NCBI GenBank assembly: GCA_032164295.1
Contig: JAJHTX010000003.1
Location: forward strand, 1,984,001 to 2,048,000
Source: Inonotus obliquus
Lineage: Eukaryota > Basidiomycota > Agaricomycetes > Hymenochaetales > Hymenochaetaceae
Direction of reading: 5' to 3'
Length of the DNA: 64,000 bases
A model generated the notes under the pieces. The model was not told where the DNA came from. It did no database searches and saw only the letters and a program-made list of their open reading frames with translations. The position numbers and the translations under genes were made by a program. Numbering within the stretch: the stretch's first letter is position 1; every line of letters starts with the position of its first letter. This document shows positions 49,444-61,055 of the stretch, one piece after another.

Positions 49444-50252
49444 TGTGCGCAGAAGGGTTTGCAGGCGGTGAAGCAGGCGGACAAGGGGACAGCCAACAAG
49501 CTTCGTTCTCAAAGAAAGCTGGTTTATAACTTTATACATGGGTCCGTGAGACATACCGACTATCTTTGTCGTCCAAATAAATCCGCTGCGCACTGTAGAT
49601 AGGGTTCCGCAGCATAGCGTAAAGTACGGAAGTGGTCTATACGTATACGGAACGCTCTGCAATCGTATGAAGGAATAGGACTTACTTTACGGATCTGTGT
49701 TGCAGGGTCCGTGTTCCGCATCAGGAAATCCAAATTTAGCATATACGGCATACGGTCATGTGATAGTGATCAGCTACGCGATCAGCTATCAGTTGTCCAT
49801 CCTCGTTCACTCCCACTCCCAGCCCACATCCCCCCACATGCATCTGGTCATCCTGATCGCACGTTGCAGACCTGGTGTTTGGTAGTAAGGGATGTTGATA
49901 TATGTGGCTGGGAGGTGCGTACTCACATCACACAGTACTCCGTCGTGCCCGTCTGGGGTCAGACCATCACAACCCTTATGCTGGTGAAACAATATGGCTA
50001 CGTTCGAAAGATAGATCACACACTTCTTAAAGTATCTCTTTTACTTCTTGTTATTATATTGTGTACTTCCTTCTTGGTGTCGTATATACGGCGTATTGCC
50101 ATATACTCCCGGTGCGTTTCCGTAGCTCACCCCCAAAATAAAAAATACGGAGTCGTAAAGCACGGATCGTAACCCGTGATGTGTCTTGTCTTTACGCGCG
50201 TACCTGTATACGTACGTTGCACCCTAAAATTCGTAAAGTATAGTATTCACTG

Positions 50253-50540
50253 CACGTGAAGAGCATGACCAAAACGCGTTATATTTATGTTCCGCTAGAT
50301 TGGGACGTAGAGCGTCTGACTCTATGAACTATACATGCTCAAGCCACACACTTAACAGTAACACACCGAGTCCCTCAGAATAGCATGAGTGCACTATAGA
50401 GTCATATCGGACGTCGTGGAACACATGGACGTCCAAGTGAAGTAGCGGATATAAAAATACATGTAGATTCAAAGGTCGTTCTGGTATTCAGTCACTACTC
50501 AAGGATAAGGTGGCCGTTATTCCGAATCGAGGGGCCTTTC
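50253..50540. repeat. 3' flank of P450 copy B, duplicate of the copy A flank
   Basis: Matches the copy A flank at 46803-47269 with small deletions. The gap 49660-50250 between the copies has no supportable gene. Confidence 0.7.
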
Positions 50541-52682
50541 TTACGCCTTGACTCGTTTCTTGAGCAGCACGATTGCCGTCGGGTCAGGTATCAATCGCGT
50601 TCCCATATATACGTTCTCGGGCCTCACTCCGTCTACTTCCGCCTTTATGTCATAGATCATCAGCAGGTATGCCATCATCGCCTTCATCTCGTTCACAGCG
50701 AAGAAACGACCGGGGCTGACCAATAAAGTAGATCAGAATTACAGGAGAGAAGCGTATTAAAGAGGTTGAAGCGTACCAGGCATGACGCCCATGACCAAAC
50801 GCCAGGTAATCCGAGCTCACATTGACCATTTGATGCTTGACACTCTCTTCCGTGCTCTGCTCACGCACCCTCGAGAATCGAAACCCGTCAAATTTATCCA
50901 CGTCCAGATAGTGTGCATCATCACTGCGATATTTGCTGAAAGGAAAGTACCAGCAGGCAAAAAGGTTCCATCAGACATTGTATAATCTTTCATGACCTTA
51001 CGATTGAACGAGACTAAATATCGAAAGAATAAGTATCCTTCAATCGACGTATGAGAAGAAATTGTCCGTACGTGTGAAAATCCCGTTGATTCGCTGACTT
51101 TCCTTCAAGAAGCTGTCGAGCTTCCACATCTTGGTCATCGCTACTTTCGTCCAGCCCTCTTCCTTGATGACAGTTTCTACCTCCTCGCGCAACGGCGCGA
51201 TGTATATTGGTTCAGCAGCCACATGAAAGAGAGCATGCGTGAAGCTCTTTGTGAAACAAGGACATTAGCGTTCTCGTAGAACTAGTCCATGGGTCTAAAA
51301 CGAAGGCTCACGTATGAAGACGTCATTATGGCAGCAAAATTTATGATCAGCATTCTCTTTGTTAGTTCGTACACGCTCCTCTTCTCCCCTTCAGGCGCGG
51401 CGTCGATAATCCAGGAAAGCAGGTCGTTCTAAGAGTAATTTCTTTTTAGAACGAAGCTTGCCGTGAGGAACGATGTGCCAACAGGTTTATCTGGCCAACC
51501 ATCCCCGTTTTCTTCGTACAGACGCAATCTTTCCTCAAATAGGGAGCTCAAGTGTCTCATGCCCCGCCGAACGGTCTTCGGCGAAGAGGTGACCAGATTC
51601 CCAACTATACTATATGAGGCAGAAGCTGATCAGATGCAGGAAGGAAAAGGGAGCAGCAACGCTACTGACGGGCGTAGTATCGTTGTATATCTGCGGATCT
51701 TGAGCAGATTGAAGATAACATCGACGGTGATTTTGATGTTTAGATCAATATAGTCCGGATCTCTGCCTTTTCTCGTCGAAAAAGGTATCGTTTTGAATAT
51801 TTCGCGAGTCGAATACGAGACACTCTATGTACTCACATACTGGAACGCCAACGAAGATCTTGTTACTTGTCCTGCGCACAATATTCCTCTTGGTCTACAA
51901 TGCCGGTATGGCAATCCATTCTCGTTCTACATTACTCAGTGTCAGAAATCAGAAAGAAAATATTTGAGTGTCATTACCGTCACCCCGTGCGGGAACAAGC
52001 TCATTAAACGCCTGCGTTATTTCGTCTCTTAACGTCTTCAAAGCGAGCGTTCAGGGAGCGAGTCAATTGGATCTCGATAATGTGCACATGAAACGGATTT
52101 GGACATTTTCCCCGATGGTCCATCGAGCCGCGACAGTCTAGAAAAGAAAGGGATATTCATTTTTTATTGCTAAGCATCTGAAGAAACCACGAACCTCGAC
52201 AGATGCCTCGGTGATGGAGAATATCTCGTCGGTTGCTTTCCGAACTTCTTCAACCAGATCTTTCCTGTTGATCACCGCGATATAGTGAACCCTTTCCCGT
52301 ACCGTGCGATATGGGCCAAAGAGATGATAAGTCTAGAAAATAATACCGCAGGGGAGAGTCAGGTCCAACCTTTCTGGAAGAATCTCTCAAGATAGTTTTC
52401 GTGCCTTTGAGGAACTCGTATGCGCCGAAGTAAGAGGAGATAATCCCAGAGGGTCCTTCGAGGGGCACATCAACCTAAACATTTATTAGTCGCATTATTG
52501 CACTGACACACCTCAACTCACCGGAATCTTCCTAACACCCTGGATATAATGGACAACTGATAAGAGAGCAATGCAAACGCCAGCCAGTAAAAGGGACAAG
52601 AAGGGGCTGCGCTGTTCATTCTCGCTAAAACTGAGGGAGAGACCTCTGAAGGCGCAAAATGCCATCCGTATATATTCACCAT
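50541..52682 (-). pseudogene. Cytochrome P450 copy B, frameshifted
   Basis: Closely matches copy A exon by exon, including the ESQR exon and CPGRFFAVNEMKAMMAYLL, but carries at least two frame-breaking changes. In exon 1 the anchor segment (PFLSLLLAGVCIALL in its own frame) is out of frame with the start MVNIYGWHFAPSEVSPS, because ~5 bases are missing near 52630. In the exon beginning YGKG about 22 bases are missing at ~52288, so the strand encoding the KGTFLVPEFDHYTV block is cut. The 3' half is almost unchanged, so the loss is recent. An alternative start downstream could not restore the missing second segment. Confidence 0.82.
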
Positions 52683-52829
52683 TGTGTGCATAAGGGTTGG
52701 CGGGCGGTGAGGCAGACGGTCAAAAGGAAAGCCAACAAGTTTCGTCCCCAAAGAAAGTTCGTTTATTACGTGGGTCCGTGAGACATACCGACTGTCTTTG
52801 TCGTCCAGATAACTCTGCTGCGTAATGTA

Positions 52830-54256
52830 TACCAGTACCTAGTAAGTGAATAGAAGAGAACTCAGCCGCACGAGAGCCTACGCCAGATGTATTGCAAGGG
52901 AAGCTTGTAGGAAGCTTCGAAAATACAAAGCTCGTTAGATAGGCATCGTGGGTATCGGGCTTATGACGCCCGACGAACGGCTGTATAGTCTCTGGGTGAG
53001 AAGACCAATGGAATTGGAACGACATTGGGTATCAATCAATAATACTGAATGCATTCGGCAGTCTTTGGCGAGAATAATTTTTGTTGTAACAGCCAAGCCA
53101 AGCAAATGTTGTCATAGATATCGCAGAAATGTAAGCACGTTAGGAGGACACCGTTTGAAGTCCTCAGCTGTCGCTCTGAATACGATAGTACATACGTTTG
53201 CTTGAGGAAAGGCCTTGGCACTTCCACGCAGGTTTGCACGAGCCCAAGTCAGTTGTCACTAGAAGCCTTTTCTGCCCTCGCCGTCGTTCATTCGTCAAAT
53301 GAGCGATTGGCGGATGGCGGCGAAGAAAGTGGTCAGCGCGACCAGAGCGAATAAGCAGGAGCTCCAAGAAAAACTTACATAACCAATCAGTAGACAAAAT
53401 AACTATTTGAGACAGGTCACAGGGTGTTACTATGTACGTAACATCATCACGCGAACTTCATGTAATACGTACTCAGATACTCGCTCCGACTTTGCTACTT
53501 CACTGTATTCAGACTCAAATACTGGAGTGGTCACTTAAGCGTGGATTTCTCTGACTGTTGTGGACAGGCTCAACACTCGGCTATACGGAGCAAGGGCGAA
53601 ACTCTGGGTGAATTCAGACCCGACGATGGTCTACGAACAAGACTTATCTTTACACCAAGTTAAGCTTCTTGATCTCACCTTGTTATGTTCCTCTGCTGAC
53701 CATGGCGAGCGGATGATGATGAAGGCAGAAGCGTGGTACAGGAATCAGCGCATCGTGATTCGTACAGTGAGATTGTAAAGTACACAGCCACACAGTTCAC
53801 CGTGAGGAAGGAAGCGCCGAGACATTCCATAAGTACGGATGTTCTTGTCAGAGACCTGAGTACATTGAGCAGCTTTCTCCCGAAATATGGAAGCTTATAC
53901 TTCCGACTTACGTCCGCATTTATGAGCTGCCAGTCCACGCAACTCCAATTATATTGGTCTTCTCGAACTAGCGACTATACATTCGCTTGTCAGGTGGCAC
54001 TATGTCCGATACCCGCGATGCTCATCTGGTGTGGTTTCTACTCTCAAGTTTTCCTTCGTAATGCATCTGACGTTGGCTCTTTTGGATCCTGGGATCGGGT
54101 TCTCTGCTGTGTCTTAGCATACATTGCAGAGCGGCGATATGAGGACGCTTATGCAACGGGACAACTCACAGACTAATACGGCAGCGTTGCATGGAAGTAA
54201 ACCCTGCTGTCTTTCCATCTGACTGCTCGCTTATATTACTCTGAAATATCGATACG
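52830..54256. other. Spacer between P450 copies B and C
   Basis: No complete gene seen. The similarity between the upstream flanks of copies A and B (GGGTCCGTGAGACATACCGA and on) ends around 52825, marking the edge of the duplicated unit. Around 53860-53950 one plus-strand frame reads EQLSPEIWKLILPTYVRIYE, which resembles the start of an F-box, but stops follow soon after. Confidence 0.4.
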
Positions 54257-56434
54257 ATGATGAATACGTCGCATTGGCTTCTCGTTTCCACAGGGACCCT
54301 TCGCACAGCGAATGGCGAGTCTGAAAACCGAAACCCATACTTGTCCCTCCTTCTGGTTGGCGTATGCGTAGTTCTCGTCTTGTTTTTCCATTATGCCAGG
54401 GGTTTCAAGAAGCTCTTGGTGAGTTGAACAGTGTTACTGGACTAACGCGACTGAGAGGTGTCCAGGTCAATGCGCCCCTTGAAGGTCCGTCCGGGATTGT
54501 CTCGTCTTACCTCGGCGCATACGAGTTCCTCAAGAGCGCGAAGATTATTCTGAAGGACGCCTACGTAAAGGTAAGCTTAGAATTTTCACCACAGCACTTT
54601 CTTATCGACCTAGTCAATGCTACACAGTATGAGAAAGGGACATTCCTGGTTCCAGAGTTCGGTCACTATACCGTGGTGATCAACAAGATAAACCTCATCG
54701 ATGAGATCCGAAAGGCTTCGGACGACATTTTCTCTATAGCTGAGGCGGCTATTGAAGTTCGTTATTTAAAAGTGATATGAATGATGCTCATTTCAACTCT
54801 CCGCTAGACTCTCGCCTCTCGTTATACCATCGGGGAAAATATTCAAAGGAACCCGTATCATGTTCACATTATCCAGAATCAATTGACTCGCTCCCTGAAC
54901 GCCCGCTTTGAAGACCTCCGAGAAGAAATAGCGCAGGCGTTTAACGATCTTGTACCCGCCCAGACTGACGGTAGTGAACCTTTGATACCTCTGAGAACTA
55001 TCACTGACACCTTGTATACGATATAGAGTGGGTCGCCATACCGGCCTTGCAAACAATGAGGAACATCGTTTGTAGGACGAGTAACAGAGTCTTCGTTGGT
55101 GTCCCATTATGTGAGCACATGGGGCGCCACTGTCTCATATTTGACGGGAAAACTCAAGAAAACACTCCAAAATGAAAAGGCAGAGATCCGGACTATATTG
55201 ATTTAAACATCAATTTCGCCGTCGATGTATTCTATAACCTGCACAAGATCCGCAACTACCCAACGATACTTCGCCCGTCAGTAAAGACCTTGTTCCCTTT
55301 GTCTTTCTGTATCTGATCAGCTAAGTTCATAGAATTGTTGGGAATCTGATCACCTCTTTGCCGAAGAACTTACGGCGGGGTGTGAGGCACATGGGCCCCC
55401 TATTTGAGGAAAGATTGCGTTTGTATGAAGAGAACGGAGATGATTGGCCAGATAAACCTGTGGGTGTATCATTCCTCACGGCAGGCTTCGTTCTAAAACG
55501 AATTTACTCTAAGAACGACCTGCTTTCCTGGATTATCGACGCCGCGCCTGAAGAGGAGAAGAGGAGTGTGTACGAGCTGACCAGGCGAGTGTTGCACCTA
55601 AACTTTGCGGCTATACATACATCTTCGAATGTGAGTCTTCGCTCCATAACCATGGATGTATTCTGATGCTATTCTCCTTGCTTCGCGAAGAGCTTCACGC
55701 ACGCCCTTTTTCATCTGGCTGCTCAACCGAAATATGTCGCGCCATTGCGGGAAGAGGTTGAACTAGTCACCAAGGAGGAGGGCTGGACGAAAATAGCAAT
55801 GACCAAGATGTGGAAGCTCGACAGCTTCTTGAAGGAAAGCCAGCGAATCAACGGGACTTTCACACGTCCGGACGATTTATTTTGATGCATGCAGGGAAAA
55901 GTGCTTATTCTTTCCATCTTCAGTTTCGCTGAACCGGAAGGTCATGAGAGATTATACAATGTCTGATGGAACCTTTTTGCCTGCTGGTACTTTCCTTGCG
56001 GCAAATGTCGCAGCGACTCATAGTGATGATACATATTATCCGGACGCGGATAAATTTGACGGATTCCGATTCTCGAGGATGCGTGAGCGAAGTACGGAGG
56101 AGAGTGTCAAGCACCAGATGGTCAACGTGAATGCAGACTATCTGGCATTTGGCTATGGTCGCCATGCTTGGTGAGTTTCTACTTCCGATTAAACCCCTCT
56201 TTCTCTGTAATCAAGACCGCACTCTGTCTTTGCAGTCCTGGTCGCTTCTTCGCTGTAAACGAGCTGAAGGCGATGATGGCGTACCTGCTGATGAATTATG
56301 ACATAAAGGCGGAAGTAGACGGAGTGAGGCCGGAGAATGTATACATGGGGACACGGTTGATCCCTAACCCGACGGCAAACGTGCTGCTCAGGAAACGAGC
56401 CAAGGCACAAGAAAGGCTCGTCAACTCGGATTAG
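54257..56434 (+). CDS. Cytochrome P450 monooxygenase, copy C (apparently intact, opposite strand)
   Basis: Same exon plan as copy A but on the plus strand and more diverged. It starts MMNTSHWLLVSTGTLRTANG with anchor LSLLLVGVCVVLVLFFHY. Then NAPLEGPSGIVSSYLGAYEF, YEKGTFLVPEFGHYTVVINK, TLASRYTIGENIQRNPYHVH and EWVAIPALQTMRNIVCRTSN. The I-helix reads RVLHLNFAAIHTSSN, the K-helix DSFLKESQRING, and DKFDGFRFSRMRERS follows. The heme loop is AFGYGRHA then CPGRFFAVNELKA, spliced at 56170/56236. It ends KVL-like NVLLRKRAKAQERLVNSD. All introns have GT-AG ends; the one after the ESQR exon starts GTCCGG, weaker than GTACGG in copy A. No stop or frameshift was seen. Inversion relative to A, B and E suggests local rearrangement after duplication. 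Confidence 0.88.
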
Positions 56435-56879
56435 CTATGCGCTCACATACGAATACTCTCCCAATCAGATCCCCGAGTAGTGACTGAATACAGAATGATC
56501 TTCGTGTCTGCATGTATTTTTAAATTTTGAACCTGCTATTTCACTTGGACGTCCCTTCCATGATAGGAAGGAGAATGATAGGAATGCAGTGGTCACAACC
56601 GTCACCCTGTAGGAGGCAGAGATGCCAGCACTTGTAACACATATTAAAACTGCTGCTGCCCGGGATCTGTGTTTGATGTGATGTACGGTTTGTTGATACA
56701 GTCATGCACAACTCATGTGACCGCGGAATGCTGTCTTAGTACGTACTACTACATCCGGAGCTCCTACTATGTTCCATTCCTTTACGCATACGTACACCCT
56801 CTCGCACCTCGAAGTAAAAAAATAAAGCATGTATAGTGAGACATATCTCTGCACCAATTCCCATTCTCTATAAGTCTCT
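56435..56879. other. Spacer between P450 copies C and D
   Basis: About 445 bp between the convergent ends of copies C and D. No gene or repeat was recognised. It should hold the 3' flank of copy C. Confidence 0.35.
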
Positions 56880-57745
56880 GCACCTCATGCGCGTGCTCGT
56901 TTCTTGAGCAGCACTTTGGCAGTTCAGCTAGGGTTCAATCGGGTAGCGATGCACGTTCTTCGGCATGTACGAAGGCCAAGTATCCAGCACTCATATGAAC
57001 CATCTCATACTTCACGCTCTCTTCCTTGCTCTCAGTTCGCATCCTCGAAACCCGGAAGCCATCGAACCTGTCGGGATTCGGATAAGTGGTATCGTCGTTG
57101 TGGATACTAGTATTTGCAGTGATAAACGTGCCAGACGGAAGGAAGGATAGGGTGAGGTCCGATACTACTATGTGGTCCAAGGTGACTGACTTTGTGTAAG
57201 TAACCACGAGCAAGTTATCGAGGTAGGAAGAAAACTCACCCAATATAATTTCGTTCATGCGCTGACTCTCCTTTATGGATCTGTCAAGTTTCCGCATCTA
57301 GGTAATTGCAGGCTTCTTACAACCCTCTTCCTTTATCGCCCGTTCAACCTCCTCTCGGATGGGCTCGATGTATTGAGGCTCCGCAGCCAGTTGGAGAAGG
57401 GCTTGCGTGAAGGTCTGACTCCGACTCCTGAGGGACCCAGTTTTACTTTCAGCACGACAAAATAGGCGATTGAGCTTGGGACTCACATTGGATGTAGTGT
57501 GTATTGCTGCAAGGTTCACCACAAGTGTTCTCTTGGTAAGCTCCCGAATGCTTCGCTTCTCGTTCTCAGGTGCCTCGTCAATAAGCTGAAATCATGTCGT
57601 ACTGTTGCAGTGGATGGTTTCAGCGATGATAGCAAGAACGGGCACTGAATACTCACAGGTTTCCCTGCCCAGTCATCTCTATTCTTCTCATACATACGAA
57701 ACCTCTCCTCCATTATCGGACGCAGGAGCTGCATCCCACGGACGT
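56880..57745 (-). pseudogene. Cytochrome P450 copy D, 5'-truncated and without heme loop
   Basis: A more distant paralogue. From the right: GMQLLRPIMEERFRMYEKNR, then LVVNLAAIHTTSN (I-helix), QALLQLAAEPQYIEPIREEV, and KKPAIT followed by a TAG stop where copies A and C have Lys. MRKLDRSIKESQRMNE (K-helix ESQR) and RFDGFRVSRMRTESKEESVK follow. The reading then goes SAGYLAF and jumps directly to the C-terminal strand region (TRLNP ... TAKVLLKKRARA). The segment that should encode GxxxCPGRFF and the following helix is missing. Without the ligand cysteine it cannot bind heme as a P450. The 5' half is also absent; it ends where a reversed fragment of copy C begins. Confidence 0.82.
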
Positions 57746-57754
57746 GTTCTTAAT

Positions 57755-58105
57755 GCGATATGAATGATGCCCATTTCAGCGCACCGCTAGACTCTCGCCT
57801 CTCGTTATACCATCCGGGAGAATATTCAAAGGAACCCGTATCATGTTCACATTATCCAGAACCAATTGACTCGCTCCCTGAACGCCCGCTTTGAAGACCT
57901 CCGAGATGAGATGGCGCGGGCGTTTAACGATCTTGTACCCTCCAGACTGACGGTAATGAACATTTGATACACCTGAGAACCATCACTGACACCTTGTATG
58001 CGATATAGAGTGGGTCGCCGTACCGACCTGTAGATCATGAGGAACATCGTTTGCAGGATAAGTGACAGAGTCTTCGTCGTTGTCCCATTGTGTGAGTATA
58101 TGGGA
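57755..58105 (+). repeat. 350 bp fragment duplicated from P450 copy C
   Basis: Nearly the same sequence as copy C at ~54768-55120, beginning in the intron before the TLASRYTIGEN exon and ending just after its downstream exon. It includes the same CGCTAGACTCTCGCCTCTCG and the intron ends. It is in inverted orientation relative to the abutting copy D. It has small differences from copy C and is not a gene by itself. Confidence 0.8.
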
Positions 58106-58189
58106 CCTGTATTTACAACATCATGATGCAACCCATATTGATATATAGAATATCATCATGTGTGATATCCTCTCCTCGTCCGTTACTAA

Positions 58190-59460
58190 CGTTCCTCTTC
58201 CAAAGTCGAAGAAGCGACCTATTCCTGGTCCGCTCGACCTTTCGTCGACGACACATAAATCTGTCTTCCTTCTGCCCTCGCTACGGCTCGCCGCATACAG
58301 GACGTGTACTCCAGTATCCTGACGCATCAAGAGTCCTAAATCTGAGCTGAACATGATGCAGAGGACGACAATTTTTTATGTCTGTCTGCAAAGAGAAGCC
58401 AGACACTTCTCTTAACTTCGAAGCTATCGGGCTTGAGCCAGTCGATCAATCGCATTCTATAGGCAGCGGAGTACTTGGTAGCATGGGACCACCATCGTCA
58501 ATGGTTACCAGACAAGCGTCGATTGGCCCAGGTCTCGGTAAGGTGGGCTCGCCTTTCGCAATGGGCCAATTATCTGCATGGTCAAATTTGACGAGCGAGG
58601 ACGTTTCATGCGTTCGACTACATTGAGCGGTGGTCCCGGTGCTTTGCCTTACGGGGGAGGTGGTCCGTCGCCTATGGTTTACTCCGCAAGCCAGGGTGGA
58701 CTGGGTGCCGCGGACAACAAGCGCACGCGTCGCGGACAAGGTAACAGCAGGCGCAATGATTCGAATCGGATTCCCGCTGCATTTACCCACTTCAATGCTA
58801 CCACTCCCGTCGAATCCGTCGTACCGCTTGGAATTGCTGAGAATCTGTGGGTTCCGAACGGCACGAGCAGACGCGGTGCTCCCGTTGACTTGATGATTCG
58901 CCGGAAATTGTTGACGAGAAAGTCCGAGCCTTGCTCAACAAGCTTGTTACGGAGAAGTTTGAACCTATCTCGAACCAGATCATCCCATGGATGACCAAGA
59001 GTGCGAATGAGAAGGATGTGCGTATGCTTATCCAATTCATTCGACTTGTGTTTGAGAAAGTGATGGACGAGGCTGCCTGGAGTGAGATGTACGCTCGCCT
59101 ATACCGAAGAATGATGGAACAGATTAGCCCGAGCGTCCAGGACGATTACATTTGCAACGTTAAGGGCAAACCGATAACTGGCGGTCTTCTGAATCGCTTT
59201 CGAGCGTGGTTGGTCTGCCAAGGGGACGACTGCGGCGACTGCAAAGGCCAGGGGCCAGGGCAACCGAGGACCAAGCGACTAAAGATGCTAACGAGAATAA
59301 AGATTCGTACAATGATGCTTAGAAGGCAAAGCCCCAGGATCTTGGTCTTATCAAGTTATTTGGCGAGTTCTTTGAGCTTCAGACGCATATAGGGAGTATA
59401 ATGCGCGAGTGTGGAAAGTTATTCTGCTCAAGTGCAAAACAGAGTCATCATGTAATTACA
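58190..59460 (+). pseudogene. eIF4G fragment, decayed
   Basis: Homology to translation initiation factor eIF4G runs through several frames. PPKSKKRPIPGPLDLS and SALATARRIQDVYSSI-like pieces (58190-58330) come first. FMSVCKEKPD and AIGLEPVDQS (58375-58450) follow, then the linker with GGPGALPYGG and SPMVYSASQGG. The start of the MIF4G domain reads VRALLNKLVTEKFEPISNQI, IQFIRLVFEKVMDEAAWSEM and YRRMMEQISPSVQDD. Further on, KDANENKDSYNDA is followed by a TAG stop and KAKPQDLGLIKLFGEFFELQ. Frame changes lie near 58330, 58580, 58890 and 59215. Intact eIF4G is a large scaffold binding eIF4E, eIF4A and PABP; this piece covers only the middle and is not functional as such. Confidence 0.88.
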
Positions 59461-59479
59461 TTATGTCTAATATAAGGAT

Positions 59480-61055
59480 AGAACATGCAGGAGAACCTCA
59501 AAGGGAACAACAATGTGGAGCAGATGGTGGTCGCAGGTCCGAAGGGTTCGATCATCAACATCGTATGCGACGGGCAACAATCTGTCGAAGGAAAGCGTAG
59601 TACCGTTTGGCTTAAAGCACCCGACATGGCCACACTTCATGAAAGATGACTTCAGTCCAGAAGCGCGAGGGTTCGTGGAGAGCTCTCTTATCTTCGTGGT
59701 TTGACTTCCCAAGAGTATTTCTTCCATGCAATGGCGAGTCGTGAGGGTCTTATTCGTACGACTGTCAAGACGGCCGAGATGGGTTAGATCCAGCGTCGGC
59801 TCGTGAAAGCTCTTGAAGACCTTATGGCTCGCTATGACGTGACTGCACGGAGCTCGCTGGGAGATCTAGCACTGTTTGCCTACGGTGAGGACAGTATGGA
59901 TTTGAGAGGCAGACGACCAAGACCTTCGGAGTCAATCACAAGGAGTTCGATGTCACGGATCCCAAGGGCGGGTTCCTTCCTGGCTTCCTGCAAGCTGGAA
60001 TTGATGACTCTTCACTCGAGCTCCAGGAGGAGCTAGATAAGGAGTACGAACGGCTTTGCCGGGACTGCAGACTGCTAAGGTAGTTTGTCATCCCTGTGAA
60101 GAATACGACCACTGCGCGCCATCTGCCAGTCAATGTTGATCGTATTCTCCGGAACGCCACTCAAGCAGAGCGCTTGGTGGTTGTGCGCTGCGACGACCCG
60201 CTGACTAAGGAGTTGCTAAAGAAGCCTCCTTTTTTGCGTTCCGAATGCATTCTAGGGCGACTTTCGCGGCACAACCGGTTCTGGAACAGTCAGTATCATC
60301 CCAACGGGGAAGCATTTGATTGGGTGAGGTGAAATGGAGACGATGTTCAACCAGTCCATCATTCACCCCGTTGGGATGCGCGCGGTACGCTCGTTACGCA
60401 GTCGATCGGTGAGCTGGCAGTACAGACGATGCTTAAATACGTGTCACTACGCTGTTAATCAAGTAAAACGTTACACTCTGTGTGCAGCGTTGTGAAGAAG
60501 ACTATCAACGTCGCTGTAAACATCAAGACTCGGTCCCTCACGGTCCTAGAACTCGCTGCCGTGAACACGAAGACCGAAGCCGTACAGACAAAGCTTCCCT
60601 CTGTACTGTCACAGCAGCAGTGGAGATTTGGTACGATCCTGATCCGGGTTCGACTGTCATTGGAGGGGAGAAGGAACTTGCCAATGCATTCTTCGCCATT
60701 CCTGATGAGAAGATCGAGGAGAACCCCTATCTTCAGTCCCATGGCGAGCTTGATCGTTCAAAATGTTGGACAGGAAGCAGAATGAGCTTCGTCGCCGCCC
60801 GAATCGCCGAGGGCTTCAAGACAAACCTCCTCGTCATTTGTGAGCGAAAACAACGCAAAGAGGCTTATCATCCGTTGTCACGAGATTGCGATGCCTGACT
60901 CCGTCAGTCTACGCCGCATTCAATGGGGTTTCCTCCTTGAACATGACGAAATCTTCGTCACCGACGATGGGTCAATACAGAAGTCGGAGGAAAAGGAGTG
61001 GGTGCTTGAGATGAAGTCAGTCATGGTGTCGACCAAAGCCAAGGGATATTTGTAA
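59480..61055 (+). pseudogene. RNA polymerase II largest subunit (RPB1) fragment, decayed
   Basis: Clear RPB1 blocks in order but in shifting frames. [14 protein letters not shown] [52 protein letters not shown], then [11 protein letters not shown] followed by a TAG stop and [20 protein letters not shown]. Next come [42 protein letters not shown]-like GEAFDWV and NVAVNIKTRSLTV. AAVEIWYDPDPGSTVIGGEK, FFAIPDEKIEENPYLQS, SFVAARIAEGFKTNLLVI, DDGSIQKSEEKEWVLE and a stop at 61055 end it. These cover bridge-helix/trigger-loop to jaw regions of the enzyme. Large internal parts are missing. I see no intron with GT-AG ends that is needed to join the blocks, so a processed or captured copy is possible. 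Confidence 0.9.

Noticed and set aside
53733..54176. A 147-codon plus-strand frame upstream of P450 copy C
   Set aside because: No recognisable domain; the alternative frame has only an F-box-like scrap with stops.
57755..58105. Treating the copy C fragment as a further P450 gene
   Set aside because: Only about one exon and parts of two introns are present; no start, heme loop or K-helix.
58446..59040. Minus-strand frames across the eIF4G relic
   Set aside because: Antisense of the relic, whose plus-strand blocks are clearly eIF4G in order.
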